Part shown: positions 19,343 to 27,576 of the stretch, piece after piece
How positions within the stretch are numbered: the stretch's first letter is position 1
How the letters are laid out: each line of letters starts with the position of its first letter
Assembly: GCA_005877305.1 (NCBI GenBank)
Contig: VBPW01000069.1
Location: 1-39,559, forward strand
DNA length: 39,559 nucleotides
DNA from: Nitrososphaerota archaeon
GTDB taxonomy: Archaea > Thermoproteota > Nitrososphaeria > Nitrososphaerales > Nitrosopumilaceae
Direction of reading: 5' to 3'
The notes under the pieces: generated by a model
What the model saw: the letters and a program-made list of their open reading frames with translations, nothing else
What the model was told of the DNA's origin: nothing
The model's database searches: none
Position numbers and translations under genes: made by a program

Positions 19343-20431
19343 TTGAAAATCCCGATAAATGTTCCAATAATTAACAAAGAAGAAATCGATGAAGTAAGAG
19401 CAGTACTCGAAGAAAAATCTCTTACATCTGCTGCAAACTCAGGCGGTAAAAGAGTGCAAGAATTTGAGAAGCTTCTTTCATCCTTTGTTAAGTCAAAATA
19501 TGCAGTAGCAGTAAACTCTGGTACTGCTGCACTACAAGCTGCACTATATGCACTTGATATCAAACAAGGAGACGAAGTAATCCTTCCATCATTTACATTT
19601 GTTGCAACGGCAAACTCAGTAGTATCGGTTGGAGCAAAGCCCGTTTTTGTTGACATATTAAAAGAAAATTACACAATGGATCCTGATGATTTGAGAAAAA
19701 AAATTACAAAAAAATCTAAGGCAATAATTCCTGTTCATATGTATGGAAATATGGCATACATGAATGAGATATCTGATATTGCAAACAAATACAATCTAGA
19801 AATAGTTGAAGACGCAGCACAATCACTTGGTACAACCTACAAGGAAAAACATTCAGGTACCTTTTCTAAACTTGGATGCTTTAGCTTGTATGCTGCAAAG
19901 GTAATGACATCAGGTGAAGGTGGAGTCATTGTCACCGATAATAAAAATCTCTTTGAAAAACTACGTAAGATAAGAAATCATGGTATGTTACATGGTTATG
20001 ATACAAGAATTCTTGGTTTGAACTTGAGGCTCCCTGAAATTAATGCGGCAATAGCAAAAATACAGATGAAAAAAGTAGGTAAATTCCTACAACAGAGACA
20101 AAAGAATGCCAGAATTCTTACTGAACTTTTGGCTGACTTGGACATTGTTATTCCTCACGAAAGAAAAGGTGAGAAAGTCAATTGGTATCTTTTTACAATT
20201 GCCACTAAAAACAGAAATAAGATAATGAAAAAGCTAAACTCTGAAGGAATTGGTGCAGCAGCTTACTATTCAATTCCTGTACACAAGACCCCATTTTATA
20301 ATACAAAACAAAATCTTGCTGTTACGGATTGGGCTGCCTCTAATGTCCTAAGCTTGCCAGTTCATCCACTAGTAAGTAAGCAAAATCTCGATCACATCTC
20401 AAAGGTTATGCATCAAGCTGTTAAAGCATGA
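19343..20431 (+). CDS. DegT/DnrJ/EryC1/StrS family aminotransferase
   Basis: 362 aa, TTG start; YAVAVNSGTAALQAALYAL, VEDAAQSLGTTYKEKHSGTFSKLGCFSLYAAKVMTSGEGG. Confidence 0.95.
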   Translation: MKIPINVPIINKEEIDEVRAVLEEKSLTSAANSGGKRVQEFEKLLSSFVKSKYAVAVNSGTAALQAALYALDIKQGDEVILPSFTFVATANSVVSVGAKPVFVDILKENYTMDPDDLRKKITKKSKAIIPVHMYGNMAYMNEISDIANKYNLEIVEDAAQSLGTTYKEKHSGTFSKLGCFSLYAAKVMTSGEGGVIVTDNKNLFEKLRKIRNHGMLHGYDTRILGLNLRLPEINAAIAKIQMKKVGKFLQQRQKNARILTELLADLDIVIPHERKGEKVNWYLFTIATKNRNKIMKKLNSEGIGAAAYYSIPVHKTPFYNTKQNLAVTDWAASNVLSLPVHPLVSKQNLDHISKVMHQAVKA

Positions 20432-20913
20432 ATTTAATAGAAAACTTGACTGGTGAACTTTGCAAAATCATTCTTCCTATAAACGAGGAAGTATTTTTTG
20501 GAAATCCTAAATCTCCACTTGCCGTTTGTACTCTCTCAAGTATGAAACTACTAAAAGAAATTGCCAATACTAATCTGATGTCAAAAATTGCTCTTATAGG
20601 AAGACTATTTTCTGAAAACAAAGGAATAGATTCATTGGTTAGATATGTAATATCAAATAAAAATTTAGAAACAATTCTACTATGTGGAAAAGATACTCCA
20701 GGACATAGACCAGGGCATTCCCTTCTAAATCTCTATAAAAATGGAATAGACAATGAAAGAAGAATAATAGGCTCATGCAGTCCAGATCCTGTACTGACCA
20801 TAACAAAATCTGAGGTTCTTAAATTTCAAAAACAGGTAAAACTTGTTGATAAAATTGGCGAAACCAATATTTCCACAATTAAGCTTTCAATTGATACTGC
20901 AGTAAAAATTTAG
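20428..20913 (+). CDS. MtrA-like protein (tetrahydromethanopterin S-methyltransferase subunit A-type corrinoid domain)
   Basis: 161 aa; SPLAVCTLSS, NKGIDSLVRYVISN, ILLCGKDTPGHRPGHSLLNLYKNGIDNERRIIGS, FQKQVKLVDKIG follow the MtrA motif order; 4-nt ATGA overlap with upstream gene. Confidence 0.82.
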   Translation: MNLIENLTGELCKIILPINEEVFFGNPKSPLAVCTLSSMKLLKEIANTNLMSKIALIGRLFSENKGIDSLVRYVISNKNLETILLCGKDTPGHRPGHSLLNLYKNGIDNERRIIGSCSPDPVLTITKSEVLKFQKQVKLVDKIGETNISTIKLSIDTAVKI

Positions 20914-21242
20914 TAACCGTTTTTCTGTCGTTCTTGATTAACTTTATTTTTCTTTTGATATTCATTTAAGATGTCATCAGGTGTCATATTCAATTCCAGA
21001 GAAGCCTGGATGACAAAATGCCATATGTCTACGAGTTCCTCACGAGCAGCAGCTTGATCAAAAGTAGTTGGTTTTTTCCACCACTTCCAGTTTGTCGTTC
21101 TTTGTAATTCTATTGCTTCATGAACTATGGCTGTACAAAGAGCAGAAATTTTTCCCTCTACATCTTTTGGATATCGATCTAAACTCATCATTTTTTCTAG
21201 GTTCTTTTGTAACTTGAATATGGTTTCTAGCCTATCTTCCAT
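20910..21242 (-). CDS. Dimeric dUTPase/MazG-like all-alpha NTP pyrophosphohydrolase
   Basis: 110 aa; ALCTAIVHEAIELQRTTNWKWWKKP...REELVDIWHFVIQASLELNM (ExxE...ExxD-like all-alpha NTP-PPase). Confidence 0.8.
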   Translation of the reverse strand: MEDRLETIFKLQKNLEKMMSLDRYPKDVEGKISALCTAIVHEAIELQRTTNWKWWKKPTTFDQAAAREELVDIWHFVIQASLELNMTPDDILNEYQKKNKVNQERQKNGY

Positions 21243-21276
21243 GGGTTTGATTTTGGTTTGATATCTATAACCTTTG

Positions 21277-22170
21277 TTAGAATCTAACCATCTTTCTGTA
21301 TTTTTTGAATCTCTTTTGAATCTGTGATTTTTTCAGATTTGTTAAGCCATATACTCCGTATCTTTCAACGGCAAATGATCCCATGATATTTCCATAGACT
21401 GCAGCCTCACGAACAGTTGATATTTTTGTACTATTCTTGCTTGCCATATATCCAATCATGCCTCCTGCAAACGAGTCACCTGCTCCTGTAGGATCCACGA
21501 TATTTTCCATGGAAAACGCTGGTGATGGGAAAACTATATCGTCATAAAAAAGAAGAGAGCCATGCTCACCTTTTTTAATAATTACATATTTTGTTCCCCA
21601 CCCCATAATCTTTTTTGCACATGTTATGAGGTTATGAGTTTTAGTCAGAAGCTTTGCTTCTTCGTCATTTATTACAACAGAATCTACTACTCCCATCATT
21701 TTTATGACATCGCTTCTTTTACCGGAGATCCAAAAGTCAATCGTATCACACATTGAAAACTTGACTTTGTCAAATTCTTTTATGATTCTTGTATTCTGGG
21801 CAGGGTCGTTGTTTGCAAGATAGACATATTCTGATTTTCTGTACTCTTCTGGTACAGTAGGTCTAAAACCACCAAGAACATTAAGTTCTGTTTTATTTGT
21901 GGTTCTATAGCTTAGCGTCTGGTCATAACTTCCATCATATCTGAATGTTCTTCCATTTGCACGTACTACACCTTTCAAATCAGCAAATTTGTTTAGAATA
22001 TTGTGATAGTTTTTTGGAAAGTCTTGACCTATTACAGCAATCAATCCAGGTTTTACAAAAAAACTTGCCGAGATTGATGCGTAAGTAGCAGCCCCCCCAA
22101 GTGCATTTTTTAGAATTTTTGAAGGCGTCCTTATGGTATCGAGGGCAACAGAACCAAAAACTGTCAGCAT
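21277..22170 (-). CDS. PfkB family carbohydrate/nucleoside kinase
   Basis: 297 aa; GGAATYASISASFF and DPTGAGDSFAGGMIGYMA signature. Confidence 0.95.
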   Translation of the reverse strand: MLTVFGSVALDTIRTPSKILKNALGGAATYASISASFFVKPGLIAVIGQDFPKNYHNILNKFADLKGVVRANGRTFRYDGSYDQTLSYRTTNKTELNVLGGFRPTVPEEYRKSEYVYLANNDPAQNTRIIKEFDKVKFSMCDTIDFWISGKRSDVIKMMGVVDSVVINDEEAKLLTKTHNLITCAKKIMGWGTKYVIIKKGEHGSLLFYDDIVFPSPAFSMENIVDPTGAGDSFAGGMIGYMASKNSTKISTVREAAVYGNIMGSFAVERYGVYGLTNLKKSQIQKRFKKYRKMVRF

Positions 22171-22182
22171 ATTTTGCTGATT

Positions 22183-22704
22183 TTACCTACCGTGTATAAA
22201 TTCTCTGGCTTCTTCTTGAGTGGGATAATATGTAAAGGGAATATTAATTGACGCAAAGAAAAAATCGTATTTTGTTGTTCCAGTCAGTTTTATAGATGGA
22301 GTGTTGTCATTTTTGTTATATTTATCAAGAATTGCATTATCAGCAAGAAATGGTGTCTTTTCAACAGTCTTTCCCATAGCAGGTATTGTAGATGGTTCTA
22401 GTATGCCACTGCCAAGATCTTGATCTTCGACAGATATGACAAAGTCAGTTTTTCCTACATTTAGAATCATTAATGATGGATTCTTAAATTCAAGCTGCAT
22501 GTTGTAAAGCGTACCGTCATTAGTTCTTTCTACAATTTTGCTGTCTACTATCGCTACATGAAGGTGAGTGACAGAAACATACTGAAAGTAACCAAAAGCA
22601 CCAATTGCACCTACAATTGCTATTATCATAATTATCTTAGGATTCTTCTGCATACTATCTCGAGTAAAAAATTCCTTTTTAGCACACGTAGGAAAAAAAA
22701 CCAA
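22183..22704 (-). CDS. Membrane-anchored LEA14/WHy-like protein
   Basis: TM segment IIMIIAIVGAIGAFGYF then beta-rich NMQLEFKNPSLMILNVGKTDFVISVEDQDLGSG; true start may be the internal MQKNPK. Confidence 0.65.
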   Translation of the reverse strand: MVFFPTCAKKEFFTRDSMQKNPKIIMIIAIVGAIGAFGYFQYVSVTHLHVAIVDSKIVERTNDGTLYNMQLEFKNPSLMILNVGKTDFVISVEDQDLGSGILEPSTIPAMGKTVEKTPFLADNAILDKYNKNDNTPSIKLTGTTKYDFFFASINIPFTYYPTQEEAREFIHGR

Positions 22705-22780
22705 ATAATTTGTGTAAAAATTTTGATCTCTTTTCTAAGCTACTTAGAGCTAGTAGAATAAATGAAAATACTCAAATGGA

Positions 22781-23278
22781 TTGATACGAATGGCAAAAAT
22801 TAGACTAAAATTTGGTGAAAATGAGATAGAGGTAGAATCTAAGGACTTTTACGTAGACAATAAGAGCGTAGATGAAGTTGTATACTATCTTTCTAGGTTT
22901 GTAGCTAGAAACCAAACAGAAGAACAAAGAACAAACGAACAAGTAGAAATCATAAGAGAAGCAATAAACAATGACTCAAAAACAAATTATCTAAGCTCGC
23001 TTGAGGATGTTGAAATTCATGAACCGGAATTCGTACAACCAGTATCTGTTGATATGAATCAGATAAGAAGCAAAATACACATACTTGCACGGGACTCTTT
23101 TTTTGAGCAACCAAGAACAGTTTCAGAAGTTGTGGCACAACTTCGTGAATATGGGTGGGCCGCTATACCTCTAGATGTTTCAAAGGTACTAACTAATATG
23201 GCCATGAAAAAAGAACTACAAAAAGACCTGCGAGAAAAGCGTAGTTATTACTCAAATAAGATAGTACAATTCAACTAG
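22781..23278 (+). CDS. Conserved hypothetical protein
   Basis: 165 aa; C-terminal DSFFEQPRTVSEVVAQLREYGWAAIPLDVSKVLTNMAMKKELQKDLREKRSYYSNK looks like a winged-helix/HTH-type domain. Confidence 0.75.
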   Translation: MIRMAKIRLKFGENEIEVESKDFYVDNKSVDEVVYYLSRFVARNQTEEQRTNEQVEIIREAINNDSKTNYLSSLEDVEIHEPEFVQPVSVDMNQIRSKIHILARDSFFEQPRTVSEVVAQLREYGWAAIPLDVSKVLTNMAMKKELQKDLREKRSYYSNKIVQFN

Positions 23279-23465
23279 ACTCGTAACCACAAACTTTGCA
23301 GGAATCAAATACATCTCCTCCCAGGTGGTCAAAATGAGTATCACATTTTCCACATGTGTGGTGCATGTCAAAATACCCATCACTTTCGATCTCTCCTACT
23401 TGTTCTGATTTTAGTTCAGTGCTTCCACACTTGATACAATGACAGCCACATTGCATGAAATCCAT
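23271..23465 (-). CDS. Small zinc-ribbon protein
   Basis: 64 aa; four Cys pairs CGCHC, CIKCG, CGKCD, CKVCG; 8-nt tail-to-tail overlap with the upstream CDS. Confidence 0.75.
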   Translation of the reverse strand: MDFMQCGCHCIKCGSTELKSEQVGEIESDGYFDMHHTCGKCDTHFDHLGGDVFDSCKVCGYESS

Positions 23466-23486
23466 CTAGAAAGTATTCCTAATAAT

Positions 23487-24404
23487 CTAGTTGAAATTTA
23501 AGCGGTTTCTAAACTGTAAAGTAATAACTGCTGAGATTCCTATAACTAAAGGAATAAACAACGGAAATTCAGAAATTGCCGTGGTTCCTGTTAATTGTAT
23601 TGTACCAGTTTTGGGGGGTGTCATTCCAATCCATACATGAGTTCCATTATTATGGAATACCGTGTATAGAGTTCCATTTCCATTAAGCTTTACCTCATAA
23701 GGTCCCCACAGGAGTTCTTGTGGCATAACTACAATAACATGCGTGTTTGCCTTGTTTATATCAAAAGCATAGGACTTTATTGATTGATCAAAAGCATATT
23801 GACCTACATCGGATAGAGTTCTAATCCCAACTATGAAATTTTTATCTGTCCACTGGATATTTTGTGAAATCACTGGTTCATTGATAATATACTCCAAAGT
23901 CATCCCATCACCGTGCTGTCTAAGTCCTTGTTCACCAAGATAAACTGGTCTGTCATTAGCCCAGATCATATCCACTCCTTTTGGGAAGTAAAAATCAGTA
24001 AAAGTTGTATCTGTTGGTGTATAATAATTCCATTTCCATACTCCATTGTTTAAGGAAACAACTTGTGGTAGATCATATTTAATCAAAGTAATATTTCTTT
24101 GAGCAGGAAAAATCAATACTGCTTCTTTTTTAAGATTATTGATAGTAGAATATTGTACAGAGATACCATTTTTGTCTGTAACAGACAAGTCAGTCACGTT
24201 ATTTTTTATCAACTCAGCTTGTACTGGAGCAACTGAATTTCCTTTAACATAATGTGTTACATGAGCTGTTCCACTTTCATCAATTCGAACTTTGATATCT
24301 TCTACTGGAGGTTGCCCGATAGTTGACTGTTGGGCAAAAACTTGTGACATTGAAAAAAGCATTACAGATATTATTAAAATTGAAAGTAATTTTCGCAAAT
24401 TCAT
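23487..24404 (-). CDS. Secreted/membrane-anchored hypothetical protein
   Basis: 305 aa; signal peptide LLSILIISVMLFSMSQVFAQQ and C-terminal TM FPLFIPLVIGISAVITL. Confidence 0.8.
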   Translation of the reverse strand: MNLRKLLSILIISVMLFSMSQVFAQQSTIGQPPVEDIKVRIDESGTAHVTHYVKGNSVAPVQAELIKNNVTDLSVTDKNGISVQYSTINNLKKEAVLIFPAQRNITLIKYDLPQVVSLNNGVWKWNYYTPTDTTFTDFYFPKGVDMIWANDRPVYLGEQGLRQHGDGMTLEYIINEPVISQNIQWTDKNFIVGIRTLSDVGQYAFDQSIKSYAFDINKANTHVIVVMPQELLWGPYEVKLNGNGTLYTVFHNNGTHVWIGMTPPKTGTIQLTGTTAISEFPLFIPLVIGISAVITLQFRNRLNFN

Positions 24405-24412
24405 TTTCCCTA

Positions 24413-24898
24413 TTATGATATGATTACATGAAGCATTTTTGCTTCTTGATGTGGACAGTCATTTTTGTCTCGTGGCAGATTCACTATCTTGTCTGCTACA
24501 TCCATTCCCTCTGTTACTTTGCCAAAGACTGTGTATTGTTTATCAAGAAAAGTACTGTCTTTCGTTACAATGAAAAATTGTGAGCCAGCACTGTTAGGAT
24601 CCATTGCACGAGCCATTGAGACTATTCCACGAAGATGTGATTTGGAATTAAATTCTGCCTTAATATTATAACCAGGACCCCCTATTCCCCACTTGCTTTT
24701 ATCTGGTTTTTTTGTATTAGGATCTCCGCCTTGAATCATGAATCCTGGAATAACCCGATGAAATAAAGTGCCATCATAAAAGGAACGTTTTGCAAGTGTT
24801 ATGAAATTTCTTACTGTCTCGGGAGCAATATCTGGTAAAAGCTCAAAAACCATCTTGCCAAAATTCGTTTCTATTGTAGCCCTAGACATTTTCTTCAA
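24413..24898 (-). CDS. Cyclophilin-type peptidylprolyl isomerase
   Basis: 161 aa; GTLFHRVIPGFMIQGGDPNTKKPDKSKWGIGGPGYNIKAEF; GSQFFIVTKD. Confidence 0.97.
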   Translation of the reverse strand: MKKMSRATIETNFGKMVFELLPDIAPETVRNFITLAKRSFYDGTLFHRVIPGFMIQGGDPNTKKPDKSKWGIGGPGYNIKAEFNSKSHLRGIVSMARAMDPNSAGSQFFIVTKDSTFLDKQYTVFGKVTEGMDVADKIVNLPRDKNDCPHQEAKMLHVIIS

Positions 24899-25191
24899 GC
24901 TGAGTTATTTAATCATAAGAACCTTTCTTCACAATTATTTATGTTAGATGTTTTTACTATTGAAAATACCGGTCATACTATTGAATCCTGAAGAAATTAT
25001 ATCAAATAATCTAATTATCACAAAAATATACCCAAAAAATCTAAGACTTTTAATTTCCAAAATCAATCAACCTAGCAATAAATAAAGTCTAGCATGTTAT
25101 CTTTTGATAAATTATACACCAAGAGATTCAATTTTATTTGAATTAAAGAAAAATCTTTTTATGCAATCAAAATTTTTTCCTTTTTTAATAT

Positions 25192-25204
25192 GTAGTAATA
25201 CTAC
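25192..25204. promoter_or_regulatory. Perfect palindrome GTAGTA-A-TACTAC upstream of small HTH gene
   Basis: 13-nt inverted repeat about 50 nt upstream of GTG start at 25253 and close to TATA-like CTTATATAG. Confidence 0.4.
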
Positions 25205-25252
25205 AAGAAAGATAGTAACAGTCTTATATAGAAGATCTGAAAAATACAAAAC

Positions 25253-25489
25253 GTGAATCGCTCTACTCAAAGCACAAGTATTAAACAAGCCATAAACTCG
25301 TTGCTTGATAAGGGCCTTACAGATAAACAAGATATCTATACCAAAGTGGTTGAAGAGCTTGGTGTTCCAAGACCAACAGTAAGGCGAGTAGCACGAGATC
25401 TACGAAATGAACTTTTACAAAAAATTCAGATTTTGCAGTCTGAGATTCCAAAACCTGGATCAGGCAACAAAGATACTAGTACTGACTAG
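25253..25489 (+). CDS. Small HTH-type DNA-binding protein candidate
   Basis: 78 aa, GTG start; KQDIYTKVVEELGVPRPTVRRVARDLRNELLQKI resembles helix-turn-helix. Confidence 0.75.
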   Translation: MNRSTQSTSIKQAINSLLDKGLTDKQDIYTKVVEELGVPRPTVRRVARDLRNELLQKIQILQSEIPKPGSGNKDTSTD

Positions 25490-25572
25490 CAAAATCTTTC
25501 CTTTTTATAACACGCATTTTAGATCTGATAATTTTCATTACTGTTATATTCTAGGAATCGTGAGGTAAAATT

Positions 25573-25782
25573 ATGGGCCACATCCCTACCATCGTAGTTG
25601 CTTGCCTTGCTTCAGTTCTTACAGGGCTATATTTCGTTCTTCCTGATGTAGTACACTTTACTTTAATAGTCTTCATCTCAGCCGCGTGGTTCCTTGTTGC
25701 AATATGCTGGCTTGCACAAAAGAGTGCTGACTATATGCACAAGATTGGTGGTGGCCATGAACATGAAGAAAAAAAAAGCTAA
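25573..25782 (+). CDS. Small two-TM membrane protein
   Basis: 69 aa; two hydrophobic segments, basic/His-rich tail HKIGGGHEHEEKKS. Confidence 0.65.
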   Translation: MGHIPTIVVACLASVLTGLYFVLPDVVHFTLIVFISAAWFLVAICWLAQKSADYMHKIGGGHEHEEKKS

Positions 25783-25792
25783 TCAGCACTAG

Positions 25793-26031
25793 CCATCATC
25801 AACAAACAGTCAGGTAACCTCAAACCAAATCAAACAAGCCAAAGTCGAACTTGGCGCATCATTAGATGAGATAGGAAATATGGTAAAAAATAAGGACAGT
25901 GAGATTGAAAGCCTAAAAAATGAGATTGCTAGCCTCAGACTCTTGTCCAAATAGAAGCCCTCAAGACAGATCTTGCAAATCTAAAAGCACTAGCAGCTAA
26001 AGAAGGCTTGAAAAGTAAGAATAAGAAATAA
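25793..26031 (+). pseudogene. 5'-truncated, frameshifted coiled-coil ORF remnant
   Basis: Open frame ...QIKQAKVELGASLDEIGNMVKNKDSEIESLKNEIASLR ends at TAG 25952; heptad-like continuation QTLVQIEALKTDLANLKALAAKEGLKSKNKK* lies in the -1 frame from 25936 to TAA 26029-26031; no start codon at the 5' end. Confidence 0.55.
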
Positions 26032-26033
26032 AC

Positions 26034-26153
26034 CTACTTGCAATGTTGGCAGTGATGCTTTCCGTGATTTTGTTTACAGCCAGGACAGCTTATTGCACCA
26101 CCGAAATGGCAATTACAGCGACACCCATCATTTAGTTTCTCTTTTGATATCAA
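26034..26153 (-). CDS. 39-aa Cys/His-rich putative metal-binding mini-protein
   Basis: TTG start; MISKEKLNDGCRCNCHFGGAISCPGCKQNHGKHHCQHCK; absent from ORF track because shorter than 60 aa. Confidence 0.5.
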   Translation of the reverse strand: MISKEKLNDGCRCNCHFGGAISCPGCKQNHGKHHCQHCK

Positions 26154-26208
26154 TTGATATAGACTAATTATACGTCATCTTAATATGTAACTTTTTCAAA
26201 GAAAATTT

Positions 26209-26622
26209 ATGAAGTATATAATTGGTATGGCAGTTGGAATCCTTTTACTTCTAATACCAAGTTTTAGCTCATCTGTATCACAAGGAGTTCAATGGAATCC
26301 GAAATTAATTGCAGATGACAATGTTCAATTAGAAAAATCAATAGTATACATGCATATTCCAGCAGACAACAAACTTCCATTTGGTTCTGTGTGGGGCGAA
26401 GTGATAAATGGAGCACCTGGATATCCTGTCATAATTCAGATTTATCAAAACGGAAAACCAGTTCATTTTGCACAAGTTGATGTGAAAAATGATGGTTCAT
26501 ACGATTACTACTTTAGAATTAGAGATGTGGAAGGTGATAAAGTGATTAACATTTTCCAGGGAGATTATACTGTTTACGTCTTCAAAACAGTTTACCTTAC
26601 ACCTACTCCAACTGTAACCTAA
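26209..26622 (+). CDS. Secreted hypothetical protein, beta-sandwich-like
   Basis: 137 aa; signal peptide IIGMAVGILLLLIPSFSSSVSQG; GEVINGAPGYPVIIQIYQNGKPVHFAQVDVKNDGSYDYYFRI. Confidence 0.75.
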   Translation: MKYIIGMAVGILLLLIPSFSSSVSQGVQWNPKLIADDNVQLEKSIVYMHIPADNKLPFGSVWGEVINGAPGYPVIIQIYQNGKPVHFAQVDVKNDGSYDYYFRIRDVEGDKVINIFQGDYTVYVFKTVYLTPTPTVT

Positions 26623-26661
26623 GAAATCTTCAAAATTTCATCAACAAGAATAGTAATTAGG

Positions 26662-26754
26662 CGGGCTCGGAGGGCTTCGATCCCTCGACCTGTAACTTAG
26701 GAGGCTACCGCGCTATCCATGTTGCGCGTCAATAAGACTCTGCGCCACGAGCCC
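26662..26754 (-). tRNA. tRNA-Arg (anticodon CCU) with predicted 18-nt D-loop intron
   Basis: Acceptor GGGCTCG/CGAGCCC, D stem GCGC/GCGC, anticodon stem GTAGC/GTTAC with loop CTCCTAA, T stem GAGGG/CCCTC, discriminator G; D-loop 28 nt becomes 10 nt after removing 26722-26739. Confidence 0.88.
26722..26739 (-). other. Predicted noncanonical archaeal tRNA intron AGTCTTATTGACGCGCAA
   Basis: Bulge-helix-bulge by hand: 5' bulge AG^A, 4-bp helix GCGC/GCGC, 3' bulge AA^C; spliced product restores a regular 75-nt tRNA. Confidence 0.75.
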
Positions 26755-26779
26755 AGAAAAAATCATCCATCGTAACAAT

Positions 26780-27490
26780 TTAAGCGTAATCAAGATTTGA
26801 GACTATCATCTGTCTGATTTGATTCCAAGTTGGATCATCTGCGTTGTTCCATTTCTCATAAAATACAACATCTTTCAAATCAAGTCGTGGAAGCCAACCA
26901 GCTGTTTCTAGATCTGGTTTTTCTGCAAACTTTGAAACATGACCAAGACACAAGTATGCAATAGGAACAATATGTTCTGGTATTTCAAGAATTTTTTTCA
27001 GATCATCATTTGAAAGTATGCTAACCCAACCAAGTCCGATTCCCTCTGTTCTTGCTGCAAGCCAAAGATTTTGTATTGCACAACAGACACTGTAAATTCC
27101 TGTTTCAGGTATACTTGATCTTCCTATAACAAAGGGACCAAATTTTGTAGGGTCATATGTTACACATACGTTTACTGCCGAAGCCAAAATTCCTTCTAAC
27201 CTTAAGGAAAGATATTTTGATCTCTTTGGATCCTCGATAAGAGTTGCAGAACGTTTTCTTTCATTATCAAAAGATTCTTTTACTTTACTTCTAGTCTCAA
27301 TGTCTTTTATTAGAATAAAGTTCCATGGTTGAGAAAAACCAACAGAGGGTGCATGATGTGCAGCATTTAGAATTCTAGACAAAGTTTTGTCATCAATTGG
27401 TTCTGGTGTAAAATGAGATCTCACATCACGCCTTGAAAAAACTGCTTTGTAAAAACCATTTTTTTCTTCTTGGGAAAAATCTCCATTCAT
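26780..27490 (-). CDS. bluB: 5,6-dimethylbenzimidazole synthase
   Basis: 236 aa nitroreductase fold; RRDVRSHF, HHAPSVGFSQPWNFILI, GRSSIPETGIYSVCCAIQNLWLAARTEGIGLGWVSI. Confidence 0.9.
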   Translation of the reverse strand: MNGDFSQEEKNGFYKAVFSRRDVRSHFTPEPIDDKTLSRILNAAHHAPSVGFSQPWNFILIKDIETRSKVKESFDNERKRSATLIEDPKRSKYLSLRLEGILASAVNVCVTYDPTKFGPFVIGRSSIPETGIYSVCCAIQNLWLAARTEGIGLGWVSILSNDDLKKILEIPEHIVPIAYLCLGHVSKFAEKPDLETAGWLPRLDLKDVVFYEKWNNADDPTWNQIRQMIVSNLDYA

Positions 27491-27576
27491 AAAATACTCA
27501 CCAGAAACAATGCATATTATTCTTGTTTTCTGAAATTAAACGTTAATAACGCCTACAAGAAGAGTCGTATTTTAAC

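Noticed and set aside
25112-25330. 72-aa minus-strand ORF in AT-rich spacer
   Set aside because: Overlaps the HTH gene start and has no coding character beyond AT-richness.
26622-26661. Possible integration footprint next to tRNA-Arg
   Set aside because: No integrase gene and no duplicated tRNA 3' end fragment found in the window.
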